This document shows positions 59,648 through 64,000 of a stretch of 64,000 nucleotides of DNA, in pieces. The stretch is from NCBI RefSeq assembly GCF_900106015.1, contig NZ_LT629797.1, positions 1,426,001 to 1,490,000 of the forward strand, written 5' to 3'. The position numbers and the translations under genes are program-made. The notes beneath the pieces are model-generated. The model did not search any database. It had not been told where the DNA came from and was given only the letters and a program-made list of their open reading frames with translations. The number at the start of each line of letters is the position of its first letter. The stretch's first letter is position 1. This stretch comes from Pseudomonas sihuiensis. Its GTDB lineage: Bacteria > Pseudomonadota > Gammaproteobacteria > Pseudomonadales > Pseudomonadaceae.

Positions 59648-60520
59648 TCAGCGGTTACGCTGCAGGCGAGCCAGCAGGCTGGAGGTATCCCAGCGCCCGC
59701 CGCCCATGGCCTGAACGTCGGCGTAGAACTGATCTACCAGCGCCGTCACAGGCAGTTGGGCACCGTTGCGACGCGACTCGTCGAGCAGAATCGACAGATC
59801 CTTGCGCATCCAGTCGACCGCGAAACCGAAATCGAACTCGCCCGCCAGCATGGTCTTGTAGCGGTTTTCCATCTGCCAGGACTGCGCCGCGCCCTTGCTG
59901 ATCACATCGACCACCGCATGGCCATCCAGCCCCGCGCACTGAGCGAAGTTGAGCGCCTCTGCCAAACCCTGAACCAGACCGGCGATGCAGATCTGATTGA
60001 CCATCTTGCTCAACTGGCCGCTGCCGGCCGGCCCCATCAGACGCATCATCCGCGCGTAGCTCTGGATGACCGGCTCGGCAACCGCATAGGTTTCGGCCTC
60101 GCCACCGACCATCACGGTCAGCACGCCATTGACCGCACCGGCCTGACCACCGGATACCGGCGCATCGAGAAAACCCAGGCCACGCTCGGCCGCAACAGCT
60201 GCCAGCTCACGCGCCACATTGGCCGAGGCGGTGGTGTGATCGACCAGAATGGCGCCCGGCGCCATACCGGCGAATGCACCCTGCTCGCCCAGAATCACGC
60301 TGCGCAGGTCGTCATCATTACCGACGCAACACATCACCAGTTCGGCGCCCGCCACCGCCTCACGCGGGATCGGCGCAGAGCTGCCGGCATATTCACCCAT
60401 CCATTGCTCGGCTTTGCCCGGCGAGCGGTTATAGACCGTCACCTGATGCCCTTTGCGAGCCAGATGCCCGGCCATCGGATACCCCATGACGCCCAAACCG
60501 AGAAACGCGACCTTTGCCAT
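59648..60520 (-). CDS. NAD(P)-dependent beta-hydroxyacid dehydrogenase (GarR / MmsB-like)
   Basis: 290 aa from the ATG at 60520, preceded by AGGAGG. Rossmann motif FLGLGVMGYPMAGHLARKG, substrate signature DAPVSGGQAGA, and the catalytic lysine in GQLSKMVNQI. Substrate could be tartronate semialdehyde, 3-hydroxyisobutyrate or succinic semialdehyde; I cannot choose. Confidence 0.88.
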   Translation of the reverse strand: MAKVAFLGLGVMGYPMAGHLARKGHQVTVYNRSPGKAEQWMGEYAGSSAPIPREAVAGAELVMCCVGNDDDLRSVILGEQGAFAGMAPGAILVDHTTASANVARELAAVAAERGLGFLDAPVSGGQAGAVNGVLTVMVGGEAETYAVAEPVIQSYARMMRLMGPAGSGQLSKMVNQICIAGLVQGLAEALNFAQCAGLDGHAVVDVISKGAAQSWQMENRYKTMLAGEFDFGFAVDWMRKDLSILLDESRRNGAQLPVTALVDQFYADVQAMGGGRWDTSSLLARLQRNR

Positions 60521-60831
60521 AGCAACCTCCTGCAGATATAGGCGCCAGAGCCTAACGGGCATGGCGCGAATCATCAAAGCTTTTGCAGCACGCCCGCCCC
60601 TCATCCGACGCTACGCGCCACCTTCTCCCACAGGAGAAGAACATCAGAAACCGTCGCTGCGCGACGCTCGCGTCAACGACGTTTGCCCTGGTCGAAAAGG
60701 CCTTCCATACTGCCTGCGGTTCGATTCAGAACGGGTGCTTGAGCTTGGAGCCTTGGCCCTGATGCCAGGAACCTTTTCCATGCAGCGAGACCGAAGCGCA
60801 ACAGATCGCAGACAGGTTCTAAGGAGCGCCC
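60521..60831. other. Non-coding gap
   Basis: About 310 bases between the dehydrogenase and the exonuclease. I see no gene, hairpin terminator or repeat I can support; it should hold the promoters of both divergent genes. Confidence 0.4.
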
Positions 60832-61380
60832 ATGGGGCATTGGCTAGTCATCGACCTGGAGGCCACCACTGATGAGGGCGGCTGGGCGATGGAGGAAATG
60901 GAAATCATCGAGATCGGCGCCAGCCTGGTGGGTGTGGACGGCCATGAGCGGGATCACTTTCAGCGCATCGTCAAACCACAGCGCCGCCCGTGCCTGACCG
61001 ACTTCTGCCGCGAACTCACCCACATCAGCCAGACCGACGTCGACAATGCAGCGCCACTACCTCAAGTCTGGGCTCAGTTCGAACGCTGGCTGATGCAGCA
61101 TGCATCGCGCCTGGTCGGCTGGAGCAGTTGGGGGGATTATGATCGACGCCAATTGGAACAAGAGTGGCGCCAGCACCGCTTGCATAGCCTGCTGGCTGAT
61201 GTGCCACACCTCAATCTCAAGCAGGCTTTCGCCAAGGCTCGCCAGCTACAGCGCCCGATAGGCCTGCACAGCGCGCTGCAATTGGCCGGCATGCAGTTTC
61301 AGGGACAACAGCACCGCGCCCTCGAAGATGCACGCAACACCGCGCGCCTGTTGCCGCTGGTACTGCCTCTCAAAGACTGA
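60832..61380 (+). CDS. 3'-5' exonuclease-like protein (DEDDh, KapD/Eri-1-like)
   Basis: 182 aa. DEDDh motifs: [10 protein letters not shown] (Exo I, Asp8 and Glu10), [22 protein letters not shown] (Exo II), and [13 protein letters not shown] (Exo III, His and Asp). Single-domain protein likely acting on RNA or DNA 3' ends. AAGGAG lies before the start. Confidence 0.88.
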   Translation: MGHWLVIDLEATTDEGGWAMEEMEIIEIGASLVGVDGHERDHFQRIVKPQRRPCLTDFCRELTHISQTDVDNAAPLPQVWAQFERWLMQHASRLVGWSSWGDYDRRQLEQEWRQHRLHSLLADVPHLNLKQAFAKARQLQRPIGLHSALQLAGMQFQGQQHRALEDARNTARLLPLVLPLKD

Positions 61381-61501
61381 TGACGAAGAAAAGGCGCTTG
61401 GGCATACTGGCGGCCCTTTTAAGGCCTGCCTTCGGGCCGTCGCTACGCGACGTTTAAAATGGCTCCCTGCAACTTTTCCAACCCCTTTCGAGGAATCGCA
61501 G

Positions 61502-61783
61502 ATGTTCAAGGTCAACGAATACTTCGACGGCACCGTCAAATCCATCGGTTTCACCATGGCTGAAGGCCCTGCCACCATCGGCGTAATGGCCCCAGGCGAA
61601 TACGAATTCGGCACCAGCCAACTGGAAGTCATGCATGTCGTCGCCGGCGCCCTGAACGTCAAACTGCCGGGCAGCGACAGCTGGAACACCTTCGAAGCCG
61701 GCAGCAAGTTCACCGTCGAGGCCAACAGCAAGTTCCAGCTCAAGGTGGCCGTAGACACTGCCTACCTCTGCGAATACCGCTAA
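61502..61783 (+). CDS. ppnP: Pyrimidine/purine nucleoside phosphorylase PpnP
   Basis: 93-aa cupin-fold enzyme (former DUF1255) that cleaves several nucleosides with phosphate. [15 protein letters not shown] and [20 protein letters not shown] are the family signature. AGGAA precedes the ATG by about 9 bases. Confidence 0.93.
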   Translation: MFKVNEYFDGTVKSIGFTMAEGPATIGVMAPGEYEFGTSQLEVMHVVAGALNVKLPGSDSWNTFEAGSKFTVEANSKFQLKVAVDTAYLCEYR

Positions 61784-61924
61784 CAGGCCGTTGAAAAACT
61801 ACCTACGTTGGCAATACCGCGTTAAAAGCGACCTCAAAATGCTCATTTACAGCTTGTAAACTCCGCTTTTTCGGTCGCTTTTGCCTTGTCTTGCCTGCCT
61901 CGCCTACGTTTTTTCAACGGCCTG
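61784..61924. repeat. Structured nested-palindrome element (MITE-like)
   Basis: A 141-base element between ppnP and rhtA. Outer 15-base arms (CAGGCCGTTGAAAAA, 61784-61798; complement 61910-61924) are perfect. A second pair, AAAAGCGACC / GGTCGCTTTT (61824-61833, 61873-61882), and an inner hairpin TTTAC-agctt-GTAAA (61846-61860) nest inside. It has no coding capacity. It may be a non-autonomous mobile element or a bidirectional terminator. Confidence 0.7.
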
Positions 61925-61999
61925 GCAGCCACCAGGCGCCACGAAGAACCGGCCCCAGCGGCCGGTTTTTTCTTTGATGATCACCACCAGGACATAGCC

Positions 62000-62851
62000 A
62001 TGTCACGCAGTGCACTTCTCGTCCCCATTGCCTTGTTGCTGGTGGCCATGGTCTCGATCCAGAGCGGCGCGTCGCTGGCCAAGAACCTGTTCCCGCTGGT
62101 CGGCGCCGAAGGCACCACAGCCCTGCGCCTGGTGCTCGGCGCGATCATTCTGTCGCTGGTGATGCAGCCCTGGCGGGCCAAACTGGATTTGCGCAAGTGC
62201 CATGCCCTGCTCGCCTACGGCCTGGCGCTGGGCGGCATGAATCTGATGTTCTACATGTCCCTGCAGAGCATCCCGCTGGGCATTGCCGTGGCGCTGGAGT
62301 TCACCGGGCCGCTGGCTCTGGCGCTGTTTTCCTCGCGCCGCCTGCTGGACTTCGTCTGGGTGATTCTGGCCATCGTCGGCCTGTGGATGCTGCTGCCAAC
62401 TGGCGCCACGCAAAGCGCCATCGACCCACTCGGCGCAGCCCTGGCCCTCGGTGCGGGGGTGTGCTGGTCGCTGTACATCATCTTCGGGCAGAAAGCCGGC
62501 GCCCAGCATGGCCGCCACACCGTCGCCCTGGGCACCTGGGTCGCCGCCTTGCTGGTCTTACCCATTGGCATCTGGCATGCCGGTACCGACCTGCTGAGCG
62601 TGGACCTGCTACCCATCGCCCTCGGTGTCGCGGTACTGTCCTCGGCCCTGCCCTACAGCCTGGAGATGGTCGCCCTGACGCGCCTGCCCGCACGCACCTT
62701 CAGCGTGCTGATGAGCCTGGAGCCGGCAGTCGCGGCAATGTGCGGCCTGGCCTTTCTCGGCGAGAAGCTGCTCTGGGGCCAGTGGCTGGCCGTCGGTGCG
62801 ATCATCGTCGCCTCGGCCGGGGCAGCCGCCACCATCAAACCCAAGAGCTAG
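62000..62851 (+). CDS. rhtA: EamA/RhtA-family exporter
   Basis: 283 aa from the ATG at 62000; the frame upstream runs through the repeat element and is not coding. Ten transmembrane helices in two EamA units; MNLMFYMSLQSIPLGIAVAL and YSLEMVALTRLPARTFSVLM are typical of RhtA (threonine/homoserine efflux). The substrate is inferred. The stop shares CTAG with the convergent ABC gene. Confidence 0.87.
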   Translation: MSRSALLVPIALLLVAMVSIQSGASLAKNLFPLVGAEGTTALRLVLGAIILSLVMQPWRAKLDLRKCHALLAYGLALGGMNLMFYMSLQSIPLGIAVALEFTGPLALALFSSRRLLDFVWVILAIVGLWMLLPTGATQSAIDPLGAALALGAGVCWSLYIIFGQKAGAQHGRHTVALGTWVAALLVLPIGIWHAGTDLLSVDLLPIALGVAVLSSALPYSLEMVALTRLPARTFSVLMSLEPAVAAMCGLAFLGEKLLWGQWLAVGAIIVASAGAAATIKPKS

Positions 62852-64000
62852 GTGCCGAACTGCAACTCGGCCAAACGCGCATAGAGCGGACTACTCTCGA
62901 TCAGCTCGGCATGGCTGCCGATCGCAGCCAAACGGCCATGCTCGATCACCGCAATGCGATCCGCCTGCTTCACCGTGGCCAGGCGATGAGCGATCACCAA
63001 GGTGGTGCGCCCGGCCATCAGTGACGGCAGCGCCTGCTGGATCAGGTGCTCGCTCTCGGCATCCAGCGCGCTGGTGGCCTCATCGAGCAGCAGGATCGGC
63101 GCATCGGCGAGCAAGGCACGGGCAATCGCCAGGCGCTGACGCTGGCCACCGGAAAGCCCGAGCCCGGCCTCCCCAAGATGAGTCTGGTAACCCTGTGGCA
63201 GGCGCTGAATGAACTCATGCGCATGCGCCGCCCGCGCGGCCGCCTCCACCTCGGCCTGGCTGGCATCCAGGCGACCATAGCGAATGTTGTCCTCCACCGA
63301 GCCGAAGAACAGCGCGGGATTCTGCGACACCAGGGCGAAACTGGCACGCAACTCGCGCGGATCGAGCTGATCGATAGGCACGCCATCGATGAGGATGTGC
63401 CCGCCCTGCGGGTCGAAGAAGCGCAGCAGCAGATCGAACAGCGTCGATTTGCCAGCCCCGGACGGTCCTACCAGTGCCAGCGTCTCGCCTGCCGCCACCT
63501 GCAGATCGACGCCATCAATGGCGTAGCTGTCCGAACGCGACGGATAGGCGAAACGCACATCCTGCAGCTCGATACGCCCCTGTACCGGCTGCGGCAGATG
63601 CTGCGGCTGTTCTGGCGCCACGATGGCGTTGCTGGCACGTAACAGCTCGCCGATGCGCTCGGCGGCGCCTGCGGCACGCTGCAATTCACCGATCACTTCG
63701 CTCAGTGTGCCGAAGGACGAGCCAACGATCAGGCTGTAGAACACGAAAGCCGCCAGCTCACCACCGGAGATACGCCCGGCGATCACGTCCATACCGCCGA
63801 CCCAGAGCATCACCCCGACGGCGCCGAGCACCAGCACAATCACTACGGTGATCAGCCAGGAACGCTGGGCGATGCGCTTGCGCGCCACATCGAAAGCCGC
63901 CTCGGCGGATTCGCCAAAGCGGCGCTTGTCCTCATCCTGGTGGTTGTAGGCCTGCACCGTCTTGATCTGCCCCAGCACCTCGCCGACATAACTGCCGACA
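62848..64000 (-). CDS. ABC exporter with fused membrane and ATPase domains (MsbA-like), partial
   Basis: The C-terminal 384 or so residues of a half-transporter; the frame is open to the window edge, so the start is missing and a GTG at 63978 is only internal. The end of the membrane domain (WLITVVIVLVLGAVGVMLWV) precedes the nucleotide-binding domain: Walker A GPSGAGKST, Q-loop LVSQNP, signature LGLSGGQRQRLAIARA, Walker B ILLLDEATSALD. It may export lipids or drugs. Confidence 0.9.
   Translation of the reverse strand, partial: VGSYVGEVLGQIKTVQAYNHQDEDKRRFGESAEAAFDVARKRIAQRSWLITVVIVLVLGAVGVMLWVGGMDVIAGRISGGELAAFVFYSLIVGSSFGTLSEVIGELQRAAGAAERIGELLRASNAIVAPEQPQHLPQPVQGRIELQDVRFAYPSRSDSYAIDGVDLQVAAGETLALVGPSGAGKSTLFDLLLRFFDPQGGHILIDGVPIDQLDPRELRASFALVSQNPALFFGSVEDNIRYGRLDASQAEVEAAARAAHAHEFIQRLPQGYQTHLGEAGLGLSGGQRQRLAIARALLADAPILLLDEATSALDAESEHLIQQALPSLMAGRTTLVIAHRLATVKQADRIAVIEHGRLAAIGSHAELIESSPLYARLAELQFGT

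Noticed and set aside
60453..60872. 139-residue frame upstream of the exonuclease gene
   Set aside because: It overlaps the start of the dehydrogenase gene on the other strand and shows no family features; the real gene begins at 60832.

Overview
The window looks like a chromosomal segment of a gamma-proteobacterium of the genus Pseudomonas, most likely the mendocina / oleovorans / alcaligenes group. The evidence is a GC-rich sequence, a recognisable OprI lipoprotein, a lipA-lipase foldase pair, the conserved orders pabB-thrH-cysH-cysB and ldt-tesA-ybbA-ybbP-greB-lipA-lifO, a sdhCDAB-sucAB-lpd-sucCD cluster divergent from gltA, and several Pseudomonas-type REP palindromes. I identify nearly all genes by recalled family resemblance, since no search was possible. 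No tRNA, rRNA, CRISPR array or prophage was seen.

Layout. 1-654: 3' end of ppsR. 714-2545: a group II (class C-like) intron inserted just behind the ppsR terminator. 2558-9413 (minus): a methylcitrate-cycle operon, regulator-prpB-prpC-acnD-prpF, with two candidate operators. 9720-12779: a three-gene unit of unknown role (retropepsin-like protein, membrane-bound transglutaminase-like protein, RimK-like ATP-grasp ligase). 12864-18298 (minus): two large MalT-like LuxR regulators in tandem. 18463-28891: pabB, thrH, a divergent cysH-like gene, cysB, a stress protein, a 5'-nucleotidase, a panE-like reductase, a thioredoxin-like gene, a PilZ gene, a DAHP synthase, a GNAT enzyme and a GntP-family permease. 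29157-35719: oprI, an L,D-transpeptidase, tesA, an ABC exporter pair (ybbAP), greB and small unknown genes. 36232-38350: secreted lipase and its foldase. 38354-43070 (minus): a gluconate-type operon coding a gluconokinase fused to the small subunit of a TRAP transporter, the large TRAP subunit, the binding protein and a LacI-type regulator. 43267-45393: TonB-dependent receptor. 45535-58590: TCA-cycle cluster. 58657-64000: START-domain protein, YkgJ-like cysteine-cluster protein, a beta-hydroxyacid dehydrogenase, an exonuclease, ppnP, an RhtA-like exporter and the end of an ABC exporter.

How the genes work together. Much of the window is central carbon metabolism: propionate is channelled through the methylcitrate cycle to succinate and pyruvate, succinate enters the sdh-suc block, and gltA closes the cycle. 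Gluconate uptake and lipase secretion are peripheral catabolic routes. An identical AACAATAA octamer lies in the translation start region of lipA, dctP, the GntP-type permease and the upstream MalT-like regulator. This fits Hfq/Crc catabolite repression of those genes.

The most unusual item is the gluconokinase-DctQ fusion at 41949-43070. The linker joining its two halves contains a 12-base copy of the likely GntR operator that also overlaps the operon promoter, together with a ribosome-binding site and internal ATG for a free-standing DctQ. This suggests that a former intergenic region was turned into coding sequence.
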